A DNA stretch of 64,000 nucleotides, taken from assembly GCA_963556695.1 (NCBI GenBank), contig CAUWAG010000003.1, positions 7,688,001 to 7,752,000 on the forward strand, given 5' to 3'. The notes beneath the pieces are model-generated. The model was not told the origin of the DNA. It saw only the letters and a program-made list of their open reading frames with translations, and did no database searches. The translations under genes were made by a program, and so were the position numbers. The DNA is from Anthostomella pinea (taxonomy: Eukaryota; Ascomycota; Sordariomycetes; Xylariales; Xylariaceae). Below, piece after piece: positions 22,476 through 32,300 of the stretch. Positions within the stretch are counted from its first letter, which is position 1; each line of letters begins with the position of its first letter.

Positions 22476-23471
22476 ATGGCGTCCGACGAGGATGACGACT
22501 ACATGAACATGACCTTCGGCGAGGAGCCGCCCAAGCCCACCGAGACCTCGCTGCAGCGGCGCCAGCGCCTCAAGCGCGAGGGCGAGATCAAAGCGCACGC
22601 CAAGTCGAAAGCCGTGCTCGCAGCCGAGGAGCGCGAGGCGCGCGAGGCCGCACTATCAAAATCGCTGCTCGAGGACGCCGCGGCCAAGAAGAGCAAGGGC
22701 CTCGCCATGATGGCCAAGATGGGCTTCAAGAAGGGCGGCACGTTAGGTAGCGTTGATAATGCTGAGAATGCGCGCCGCGAGCCTATTAGGCCGGAGATGA
22801 AGGACGATCGTGGTGGTATTGGGCTGGATTCGGAGCGCAAGCGGAAGCTGGATGAGGTCGTGGAGGAAGAGCTGAAGAGGGTTAGGGTTGATGAGAATGA
22901 GTTTCGTGATCGTGTGCGTAGGGAGCGCGAGCAGGCGAGGAATGAGAGCCTGGTTTATGCTGCGATGAAGGTGTGCGAGCGCATGGACGAGGAGGCGCAG
23001 GCGCATGCGGGCGGTGCCTATGCGGAGGCGAAGGTGGAGACGGAAGCGGGTGAGACGGCGGCAAAGAAGAAGAAGAAGAAGACGCTGTCGACACGGCCAC
23101 TGAAGTCGATCCCGGTCGTCTGGCGGGGGCTCATCCGCCGGCGGGAGGAGGCCGAGCGCGACCGCCGGATGAAGTACGACCTGGAGCAGAGCAGCTCGAC
23201 ATCGCGCCTGCCGACCTACGAGGACGACCTGGAGGAGGAGGACGACAAGCGGGCCATGGGCAAGCTGAGCACCACCCACGCGCAGGTGGAGGACCTGGAC
23301 GAGGAGGATCCGGAGCTGGACGAGTTCAACGCGCTTGAGGCTGGCGAGAGGCTGCGGCTGCTGGTGGAGTATCTGAGGAAGGAGTATCTGTATTGCTTCT
23401 GGTGTAAATGCGGGTACGAGGATGATGCTATGGAGGGCTGCCCGGGGATCACGGAGGAGGAACACGACTAG
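22476..23471 (+). CDS. G-patch protein, GPATCH11/CCDC75 homologue
   Basis: This is a single exon of 331 aa starting at CACGCAACCATGG. After an acidic start (MASDEDDDYMNMTFGEE) comes a charged helix, then a G-patch: GLAMMAKMGFKKGGTLG with a downstream PIRPEMKDDRGGIGLD. A long Glu/Arg/Lys-rich stretch follows. The C-terminus has the conserved module found in GPATCH11 (LVEYLRKEYLYCFWCKCGYED, then GCPGITEEEHD), with a CxWC-x-CGY metal-binding look. G-patch proteins usually activate DEAH-box helicases in RNA processing; the partner here is unknown. An acidic insert (YEDDLEEEDDKR) is typical of fungal members. Confidence 0.9.
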   Translation: MASDEDDDYMNMTFGEEPPKPTETSLQRRQRLKREGEIKAHAKSKAVLAAEEREAREAALSKSLLEDAAAKKSKGLAMMAKMGFKKGGTLGSVDNAENARREPIRPEMKDDRGGIGLDSERKRKLDEVVEEELKRVRVDENEFRDRVRREREQARNESLVYAAMKVCERMDEEAQAHAGGAYAEAKVETEAGETAAKKKKKKTLSTRPLKSIPVVWRGLIRRREEAERDRRMKYDLEQSSSTSRLPTYEDDLEEEDDKRAMGKLSTTHAQVEDLDEEDPELDEFNALEAGERLRLLVEYLRKEYLYCFWCKCGYEDDAMEGCPGITEEEHD

Positions 23472-23530
23472 ATATTATTTACGTTCGAGTACGGGCTTAG
23501 AAATTCGATCGCACTGCTAGAAGGGCGAGA

Positions 23531-23761
23531 TACGCAGTATGGAAAGACCTTTATGAGACGGAAAAGTCGGACATGAAACTCAGTCATGTGCCATTCTTGG
23601 AGGAAGAGGACGAATTTTAGCTTTGAGGAGGAGCTGAGGAGGCCATCGCCGACATTCGCGGCAAAGAACCCGAGTTCACTTTGGACAATAATGGCTTTTG
23701 CTTCGTCTCACACACATTCTCCGAATTCGACGTGTTTAATAGAAGAGTGGTCGAGCCCTGA
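23531..23761 (+). pseudogene. Relic of a CmcJ/NvfI-like oxygenase gene
   Basis: Two short frames read like the N-terminal part of the fungal CmcJ-like family. One is YAVWKDLYETEK (23531-23620). The other starts at 23636 with EEAIADIRGKEPEFTLDNNG, followed by FCFVSHTF, and stops at 23759-23761. The motif DIRG(R/K)E..F(T/S)LD.(N/H)GF is characteristic of that family, many members of which are Fe(II)/2-oxoglutarate-type enzymes in secondary metabolism. No later domain part, ATG or splice structure is left. I call it a truncated relic rather than a gene. Confidence 0.55.
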
Positions 23762-23892
23762 AATTTGCTGTCGAGTACGAGGACATGGCCTACGTGAGGT
23801 TTAGCGAAGGCCGGGTCGATAAAGCTACTAGACTTATAAACCGAGCCATCCAAGTCGCTAAGCTGAACTAGGTCGCAAATCAATTATTAATT

Positions 23893-24080
23893 CTCCAGTT
23901 CAAATTTGATCTCCTTGCTCTGCTTTTCAACATTGGCCAGTATAGGAAGGCACTCACCTTAGCCCTACAGATCATGCAGGATAGGACAGCATTGCTCGGA
24001 GAGCACGCGGCGCCCACATTGAGCGCCCACATTGAGCGCCCACATTGAGCGCCCACATTGAGCGCCCACATTGAGCGCCC
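23893..24080 (+). pseudogene. TPR-repeat gene relic, part 1
   Basis: The reading LQFKFDLLALLFNIGQYRKA, continuing LTLALQIMQDRTALLGEH, has the spacing of a kinesin-light-chain-type TPR (L-x2-LG/N-x-G-x-Y-x2-A, then a second helix ending LGEEH). It runs straight into a 13-bp tandem repeat. Upstream and downstream are not open. It is probably the same former gene as the TPR relic at 24400-24735. Confidence 0.5.
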
Positions 24081-24082
24081 AC
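24010..24082 (+). repeat. 13-bp tandem repeat, five units plus a partial
   Basis: The unit gcgcccacattga occurs five times without error from 24010 to 24074, followed by gcgcccac. Perfect identity suggests recent slippage. It sits at the end of the TPR relic; 13 is not a multiple of three, so it would shift any reading frame. Confidence 0.9.
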
Positions 24083-24142
24083 TGCTGGGTCGCAAATGCG
24101 CAGTATCACCTAGGCCACCGGCTCGATGCCGAGTAAGTTGGC

Positions 24143-24396
24143 TGGCTGGCAGACTTGGCAAGAAACCTTCCACAGCCCAATCAACCACCCTACTACCAAT
24201 CTTCACATGTACATTTCTCAGCGACAACATAAACAACATCTATTCATCTTTAAATCACATAATTGAGTATTGTAAGCGCTACCTCCTAGTATTTTTTTTA
24301 TCTATTTAAATCCGTTACGATCATAAGTGCCGAGCCAGGCAATACTCGTGACCATACCCCAGGGCGGGCTGTGGAAGGTTTCTTGCTAAGTCTGTC
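24143..24396. mobile_element. MITE with ~30-bp inverted repeats and an 8-bp target duplication
   Basis: Inverted repeats gCAGACTTGGCAAGAAACC.. (24149-24178) and its complement (24366-24395) match at 28 or so of 30 positions. The flanks carry aagttggc on both sides (24135-24142 and 24397-24404), an 8-bp duplication typical of hAT elements. The 254-bp interior is AT-rich and has no coding capacity. It interrupts the TPR relic: part 1 lies before it and part 2 directly after. A few extra bases (tggct) at the left end are not matched at the right, so the exact termini are approximate. Confidence 0.75.
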
Positions 24397-24399
24397 AAG

Positions 24400-24735
24400 T
24401 TGGCCGCGCGCTCAGACACCAGCGTACGGCTCAGACTGACAGAGTATAGGGGAAGATTGCGCTATCTAGTGCATCAGTCCGACGACTCGGAATGGCCGAG
24501 CGCCTGCGTTGCTCGTGTACACTACCGCCTGGGACAGATCCTGGAGGCATACGGAGATCTGACAGAGGCCCGGCCGCACATTCGCATAGCCGCTGAGATA
24601 GTCCGGAAGCCGGAGTCGGCACTGACGATGACACTCCTGGATTCGATGGTGTCCATCTACCACGGCCGATCCACCGGGGGCTTGAACAGGGTGGTCCATC
24701 ACACGGATGGAGCCTCGACACCCTCCCGCGAATAA
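24400..24735 (+). pseudogene. TPR-repeat gene relic, part 2
   Basis: The frame reads LAARSDTSVRLRLTEYRGRL and ACVARVHYRLGQILEAYGDL, then EARPHIRIAAEIVRK, a TPR-like helix pair. It looks like the C-terminal part of fungal TPR proteins of the NB-ARC/kinesin-light-chain type. There is no ATG start; the open frame is entered directly from the MITE. Its 3' end overlaps the last codons of FCY1 on the opposite strand. Confidence 0.5.
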
Positions 24736-25449
24736 ACCCGTTCCTCAACGCCGATGTCCTCGTTCCAGACCTCGGGCTTCTCGGCAATGAACCTCTCCAT
24801 CAGCCCCCTGCACTCGGCAGAGTCGAGCACCACGACCTCGACGCCGCGCTGCCTAAGGTAGGCCTCGCCGCCGAGGAACGTCTTGTTCTCGCCGATGACG
24901 ACGCGGGCGATGCCGTAGAGGATGCATGCGCCGGTGCCTTATCGGGGCGTTTTCTTAGCTATGGTTCCATGGTGACTGTTTGCTTAATGCGCTGGTTTTT
25001 GCTGTTTATGGTCTAGGTATGGATGGGGGAGACTCACACATGTCGCAGGGGGAGAGCGTCGTGTACATGGTGCTTCCTTTATAGGCCGAAGAGGGCAAGC
25101 GGCCTGCGTTCTGGAGACAGGAGGTCTCGCCCTGATTCGCATCGTATCTATTAGTACCTTTGCTTTGATCGAATCACACTTTTCACTCTCTGCGGCTGGG
25201 TGTAGTCGAGGACGACTCACGTGTAGGATGGGGTTGCTGCTCTGGACCCTCATGTTACGCCCGCGCCCGAGGACCTTGCCGTCGGCAGCGATGAGGGCGG
25301 CGCCGATCTAGTAGTCACAGTAGTCCGTTAGAAATTGGGGTTTATGGCGTCGCTTTTCTTCCATGGGTCCGTCTTACCGGGACACCACCTTCGTCATAAC
25401 TGATCTTGGCCTCTTCGAAAGCGAGTGCTAAGCCCTTCGAGTCGTCCAT
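24699..25449 (-). CDS. FCY1: Cytosine deaminase
   Basis: Exons 25449-25378, 25307-25221, 25131-25038 and 24937-24699 give 163 aa, close to the 158 aa of yeast Fcy1. Zinc ligands are H53 and the catalytic E55 in HGET, and C82/C85 in PCDMC. Flanking family blocks are VPIGAALIAADG, RGRNMRVQSSNPILH and GVEVVVLDSAEC. It deaminates cytosine to uracil in pyrimidine salvage in the cytosol, and the family also converts 5-fluorocytosine. The three introns (70, 89 and 100 bp) keep frame; the last uses an AAG acceptor. The final ~35 bp overlap the TPR relic on the other strand. Confidence 0.94.
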
Positions 25450-28400
25450 ATTTCTCAAAAGGCCTCGACACGGAGAGAAAGCGAGTTGGCGGATGGCGTC
25501 AGTTCAGTGTTGTCGTCTAATCGCTGCACAGTGCAGGTTGTCCCCGCACGTCGATAAGTATGTCCGCACAAACTGGCCCTATAGCTCCACAGCGTCTATA
25601 CGCCCGCATACAGTTTCGAATATTCCTTATGCGATATCAATTGTCTTTTAGAGAAGTATAATGCAGTCACATATGATATCGATTATATGACGCCTGTTCG
25701 TTAATAAGTACATGTGATAGTTTGTGCTGCCATGTGCTATGAACATGTTTTTGATGATCTTAAATTTGAGCTTATTTGGGCTGACGTCGTGGCGCACGAG
25801 AAAAGTGGGCTGGGCATCGGGAATGATGTGGCGTCCGGCTCCGATGACCCGACCCCAGCTTATGTAATTTCATTAGGTGCCCACCCGACAACGGCAGGGC
25901 GGGACCTGGCCCGTGCCGTCGGCGAGCGTGGTCGGGTTCTTCTGCATTCCCCAACGTCAATCGTCAAATTTACTGCCCAGTGAGTTCCAAATCTTCCAAT
26001 ACCGACCGATGCGTGACCATTGCTGGCTCCCACGTCCTCAATTACGGGCACGCAGAACCACTCTATGGATATGAATGGACGTCGTGGGTGTTACGGTCAT
26101 AGGGAACATTTCGCTGGATCGAAAGTGTCAGCACGTGGGCATGGCGCCTGGCTATTATGGTTGACAGGCCCCTGCTGGGTCAAGTGTCAACAACATGAAA
26201 TGGCCAGCCAGCCACTCCACGAACACTGGATAACTCCAACCGGAGGCTCTATTCCCCAACTGCCATGGAAACTGGGAGCATTTCCAAAATTGTATGGTAG
26301 GACGCTTCATCAAGTTCAGCTTGTGACGACTAGGCGCTTCCGCGTCTGGTACCAAAATTACCTATATGATTGCATATGAGTTTGGATCGATCCGTCGATG
26401 CGACAAGAACCCTGGAGAACCCACTATAGGCTCGCTATTACTTACGCAGAGAAGGCTGCGATAATTCAATATGCTGCGTCTAAGAAAGAGACATCCCCTA
26501 TCGACCATCCAACCTAAAAATTCGGAATATTTTTCCAAAACCGAAGCACATATACCTACAAGTTTAGTGCACTGCATCTGGTGCGATATCGCCTTTGATC
26601 CGGTTCAAATGGTTGCGCCCGAAGTCTCTTCAATGTAGGTTTGTCGTGCCGGTTCTCGTGACGATGATGACGATGCAGATGCCAGAGAGGATGGCTAGAT
26701 CACTGTTCCATGTGACATATTATTATTTAGAGCCTTGGAGTGGGGGGTGACTTTCGGACTGGTCCAATCCAAATTCAAATCCGCACCTGTCGGCTTGGTC
26801 CCTGATGAGGTGGAACGGACAAAAAGTCGAGATTTTCGGTTGCAACAATTGCAACGTCCCAGGGAAACGCCGGGCGGTGACGGTTCTCAAGTCCACGTCC
26901 AAGTCCACGTCCACAACGCCAGCTAGACCGTAGACTCAGCCATCGCACTAGCAATGCCGGTCCTTGATCACTTGCTAGATATCGTAACTGCATAGCTGCG
27001 GAGGTGGTAGGATAGCATTATCAGAATTACAGAACAACTGCGCAATGCTTTCTGATTGAATGCGGTACTTGTCCAAGGAGAACTTGACTCGTTCAATGCC
27101 ATCAAGTCCCCACCACGTGATGGTGCGCGGGCGAATGTCGCAATACGGTACTGGCTGAGCCCCAAGAAGGCGAGCTTGGGTCATCCGGTGGCGCGGTAAA
27201 AGGAGAGGATTAACCGCGAGAAGAGAGCGATGGTTTGGTGGAATCGTGAAAAGACTGTTTGTGGTCATTCGCTTGCACATGTAAGGAAATGTTCATGTAG
27301 GCAAGTAGGTATGGTAGGCATGGAGCAAGATTGCGTGAAGACAAACCGATGCGCTGTTTACTTCAAGGGCGAAAAGCGTCGACCCTAGCTGGGAGAGACT
27401 ATCGAGGGCCAGCTGGCCAGTGGCCAAGCACCGACACATGCGAGAGTAGTCTTGCAGTGGACGAGAGTGAAACACAGCAGTCTGTACATTACGTCAGGCC
27501 AGGTCGGGCGGGTGGCAGAGACGTAGTAGGGCGGGCACTACAAACACAATTGCAAGATGGAAGCTGGAATAAAAGTGATGAGTGATGAATGGACCACCTG
27601 TGAGCTCCCAGCCTTGCTACCTAGCAATAATATTGATGGATGCGATGAATGCAGATTGACGAGCCGAGAGGAGGGAATGATGAGGTGAAGTCGAAAAGAA
27701 CATGCATGAATTGGGAGGAGACGCAGCTTGGCGCCGCTTGGTTGGTCTTGACAGGGGGCGCGGTGTGGGTGGGGCGTGGCGGGCAGGGGACCGGTGTGCC
27801 ATGTACCTTGTACCATGTACAACACATCCCGTGGCACGTCCTGCACCTCGTCCCAGCTAAGAGCTTCCAGTCCAAAATCGAAACGCCGCAAACCCTCACT
27901 TCTCTTGCTGTCCCCCAGGCGTAACTTCCAATTACTTGCATCTACAGAAGGATCACAGGTGATGCAGCGCAGGATACCACTTGACAGCATAGAGGCACCG
28001 CATATATGCACTTTACGGTACATAAGGCTGGCGGCCACTGCAACTGCGCTCGCTCTTTCACTCCAGATGCCCTCCCTGCGACTACATGTGGTCAGCCTCC
28101 AATTCCTCCAGTCTCTCTGATAATTTGCCTCATCCATCAGGTACATATACGTCTGTCGCCTTCCTCTCCCCGTCTGCGCGCTGCAAGCATTACACTTATC
28201 TTCACCAAGGCCCAACCCACACCGAAAAATGCCCTAGGTTGGTAGAGGCATATTCCTTCTGATATCACATACTTCTGCACACATGCGTGGCCATTTCCCC
28301 CATGCACATTGTTAAACCTTGGAGTACATGAGAGGTATCCACCCTTGTGGCTAGTAGGGCACCGTTCAATTTGATCCGAGTCGGTCTACCGTCTACCTGC

Positions 28401-29353
28401 GCATCTCTTGGACCTACATCAAATAGCTAGATGTGGGATACCGTAGACAGACCTCTCTTTGCCTGCCTGCCTGCCTGCCTGTCAGCCCTCTCTGTCCCGT
28501 CACTTTCACCAGCTGTCCGTCTACCTGCACTCCAGCTCTGTAGCTACAGATGACGGCGCCCAACTCTGCCGTCACACAAGCAATTGCACATATTGCTCTG
28601 CCACCGTGCGTCCAGGCCGCCGGCCGTGCTATAGCTGATATCTGTTAACGTCGGGTGGATGGTGGACACTGCAAGACACCGATTTGATAGTCCACGGTTC
28701 CGTGGCCAGTCCCAGACCTAGTCCCAGTCCCGCCGCCTCAACCCTCCCCGGTCTGCCGGTCTACTTCCACGCCTCCATCCACCTCTTGGCCTGCCTGCGA
28801 ACCTTCAAACCTTCACCTCTGCCTACATACATCCTCCCGTCCCACAGCACCTCACGTCTCTCATCTCTCACCCTCTTTTCTTTCAGAACATCGCCGTGCA
28901 TCTCCGCGCAGCCCAGAGTCATATTATATCCGGGCATCCTGCTCTGGTTCCTGCCAATCCCGGCCCCGTCATATTCCTCCCGCCAGGCTCTCTACCTCAC
29001 CTTACTTCTCATCCATCCCTTCGTTTCGGTTCCCATCGTTTGGCCTCCTCGCCTCCTCCACCGTGGGACATAATTCGGCAAGCCTTCTCTTCACACATCC
29101 TGGTTTCTGCCTATTTAGCTAGCCGTCGTGCCACAGGCGAACTGCCTGCTCTGATAAAGCAGCAGCCGCAGCCGCCGTCGCCGCCGCCACCGCCAGCACA
29201 TGCATGCTCTTCCTGTCTGAAGCATCCCGTTGCACCGTTGCACCTAGATTGGCAATCTTATGGATGTAGAATCCCACCACCCCACGTCGTCACGCCGTAG
29301 CTTTTCGGCGTTCCTTTGTGTCACCGTGTATGCGCCGCCTTAAATCGCCCACC
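25450..29353. other. 3.9-kb gene-poor stretch upstream of SNT2
   Basis: This lies between the divergent starts of FCY1 and SNT2. The longest frame (27538-28215 on the - strand) shows no domain and looks accidental. A (gcct)5 run lies at 28461-28480. From about 28700 the + strand is strongly pyrimidine-rich, consistent with a long SNT2 promoter and 5' UTR. No other feature was identified. Confidence 0.4.
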
Positions 29354-32300
29354 ATGGCGCATAAGACGAGCGACTCCGATGATCAGCCAAATCCTTCGTC
29401 ATCCTCGACTAACAGTAAGGACGACCACCACCCAGATCCCGCCGCCGACCAAAAACAGTCGACGTCTCACACATCTGCACCTGCACCCGCACCTGCGCAC
29501 ACCCCCCAACACACCACAAAGCCCTCCGCCTCCAAGGATTCTGGGGACCATGCCACCGACTCACAGCCCGTGATCAAGTCTACTTCGGCGGGATCGCACC
29601 CTCCGTCCAAAGAAGCCATGGCAGGTCCAAATCCCTACGGCACGCGTTCCCGGAATCGGGGCCAGGCGCGGCCCAATTACGCAGAGGACAAAGATGTGGA
29701 CGTGGAGATGGAGGACGCATATCCCGAGAGAAAAAACGACGACCACAAGAAGTCTTCACGGCAGGCCAACGCGACGACAAACGGCACGACCGATGCCCCC
29801 AAAGCTACGAACTCAACGTCGCGCAAAAGCGCAGTATCAGACGATCTGAAAGCCAGCAATTCTCACGCGACGACGGCGACGACAACGACAATGACAAAAG
29901 AGTCGCACTCAACAGCTCCTGCAGCCCCAACCAACGCCAGCGCTACTGCCGGTACTACCTCCTCGAGCAATTCCAAGAAGCGCAAAGCTCCTCCGCAATC
30001 GACACCGTCTGCGAACAGCGAACACGCGCACGCTGCGAACCATGCACCGACAACATCCACGTCCACGGGGACAAGGCGTAGTGCTACCCAGGCAGTAGTG
30101 CAGAATGGCGCAGGATTCAAGGAGACCAACATGCTCAGCTTTGACAGGTGCGGCGCGATACCGAAACAGGGGCGTATGGTAGCTGACGATGGCACTGTGC
30201 TCGAGGCGAATGGTAAGGTGGCCTGGCCAAAAGCCTGTGTTTCTCTGCATTTACTGTTCTACTTTGGCTGACTCTATTCTGCGTAGACCATGTGTATCTG
30301 GTCTGCGAACCACCGGGGGAGCCGTACTATGTAGGGCGTATCATGGAGTTCCTGCACGCACGAAATGACGCGAAAAAACCGGTGGATGCGTTGCGCATTA
30401 ATTGGTACTATAGACCCAAGGACATCGGCAAAAAGGTCAACGACACGAGGATGTTGTTCGCCACGATGCACTCGGACATCAGCCCGCTGACAGCGTTGCG
30501 CGGCAAGTGCCAGATCCGCCACAAGGCCGAAATCGAGAGCATGGACGCCTACCGAAAAACGGCCGACTGCTTCTGGTACGAGAAACTCTACGACCGCTAC
30601 ATCCAGAAACACTACGATGTCATTCCGTGCTTCCAGATCGTCAACGTGCCGCAGAAGGTGAAGAAGGTGCTGGACGAGCGGTGGAAGTACATCCTCGTGG
30701 AGCAGGGCCGCGCCAAGGAATACACCAGCGCTGTCAAGTCGTGTAAGCGATGCAGCGGGTACTGTGCTAGGTAGGTCACTCCCCCTGCCACTCCCACTCC
30801 CCCTGCCACTCCCACTCCCACTCCCACTCCCACTACCACTGCCACTGCCACTGCCAACTCCCACTCCTCATTTCCATTTCCCCGACATCCGACATCATGT
30901 ACCATACTAGCAGATGCAGCACCCGTACTAACCCGAAACAGCAACGACTCCGTTGACTGCGCTGTCTGCCAGCAGACATATCACATGAACTGCGTGCGGC
31001 CGCCACTGCTGAAAAAGCCGTCACGTGGCTTTGCCTGGGCCTGTGCTGCCTGCAGCCGGGCGCAGGAGAGGAGGCTGGAGGCGCGACACACCTCGGCCAA
31101 TGCAGATTTGCACCCTGACGCAGAGGAAGAGGAAGCGTGGGATGAGGAGGAAGAGGGCGGAGACACCGGCCGCACCAGCCCCGCCGACGGGATTGACGAT
31201 TCCCACCAGCCTGCGACGGCTGAACAGATCTATCATGCGAGCCTGTGGCCATATCGCTATTTGGGCCAACACTGCAAGCCAGAAGACGCACTGGATTATG
31301 ACGATCGCATCTATCCCAGAGCCGGCTCCCGTCTGGGACCAAAACACCAAGCCATCGTTCAAGCATGGCCAGGTCAGCCGGTCAAGTTCGTGAAACCCCT
31401 CGAGGTTAAGAAAGGTGGTAAGAAAGAGGGGAGGCCGTCAAAAGATACTCTTGCGGCCCTCGAAGCCGAGAGGATCGCGCGTGAATCCCGTCCAAAGTGG
31501 ATTCAGGATGAGCCCCCGGGATACGTTGCTCGAGGCGAAGACTTCGATAACGAGGACCCAAATAACACGGCACAACTTTTATGGCAACCGAGTGATGCGG
31601 TGGGTGCTACTATCACAGATTCCGAAATCGATGAGTATATCGCTACAGCCAAGAAGAAAATCATGCCGTTATTTAGCCTACCGAAAGCATCCACCAACCT
31701 TCTAGACGTTGCCGCAAATACCCTTTACAAGAACGACTTCAACCCTGACAAGGCATTGAAGGCCCTCTCACAGACCGAGAGATCGGTATTCAAGGAGCCA
31801 GAGCTAAGTCCCACGGAGACCAAGAAGTTTGAAGAGGGTGTCACAAAATACGGTTCTGAGCTCTACCTGGTAACAAGGCATGTCAAGACAGTCAAACATG
31901 CCCGTATTGTACGGTTCTACTACACGTGGAAGAAGTCGGACCGGGGCAAGCAAGTTTGGGGAAGCTTCTCCGGCAGGAAGGGCAAGAAAGAAGCCAAAAA
32001 AGCCGAGGCAACCGCCAACAAACTCCAGGACGATGTTGCTGATGATCACGATGACTCTGCATTTGATACAGATAAGGCCCTGGAGCGAAAGCGAGGTTTC
32101 ATCTGCAAGTTCTGTCACAACAAATCCTCGAGACAATGGCGCCGCGCCCCCCATAGTGCCTCTGCGGTATTCACCGAGGGAGGTGGCAAAAGCAATAAAG
32201 ACAAGGGCAAGGAGTACGTCCTCGCGCTGTGCCGACGCTGTGCGGAACTGTGGCGGCGGTATGCCATACAGTGGGAGGATGTGGAGGATCTTGCCCGGAA

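Noticed and set aside
22743..23465. 240-codon - strand frame
   Set aside because: It is a shadow of the GPATCH11-like gene, generated by Glu/Lys/Arg-rich codons read in reverse.
24010..24082. CRISPR-like repeat
   Set aside because: The units are adjacent without spacers and the genome is eukaryotic. It is a simple tandem repeat.
27538..28215. 225-codon open frame on the - strand
   Set aside because: No recognisable family. Residue make-up is irregular and the stretch overlaps a promoter-like pyrimidine-rich region on the other strand.
30274..30864. Gly-Ser-rich - strand frame
   Set aside because: It arises from the SNT2 intron microsatellite and the antisense of the BAH exon.
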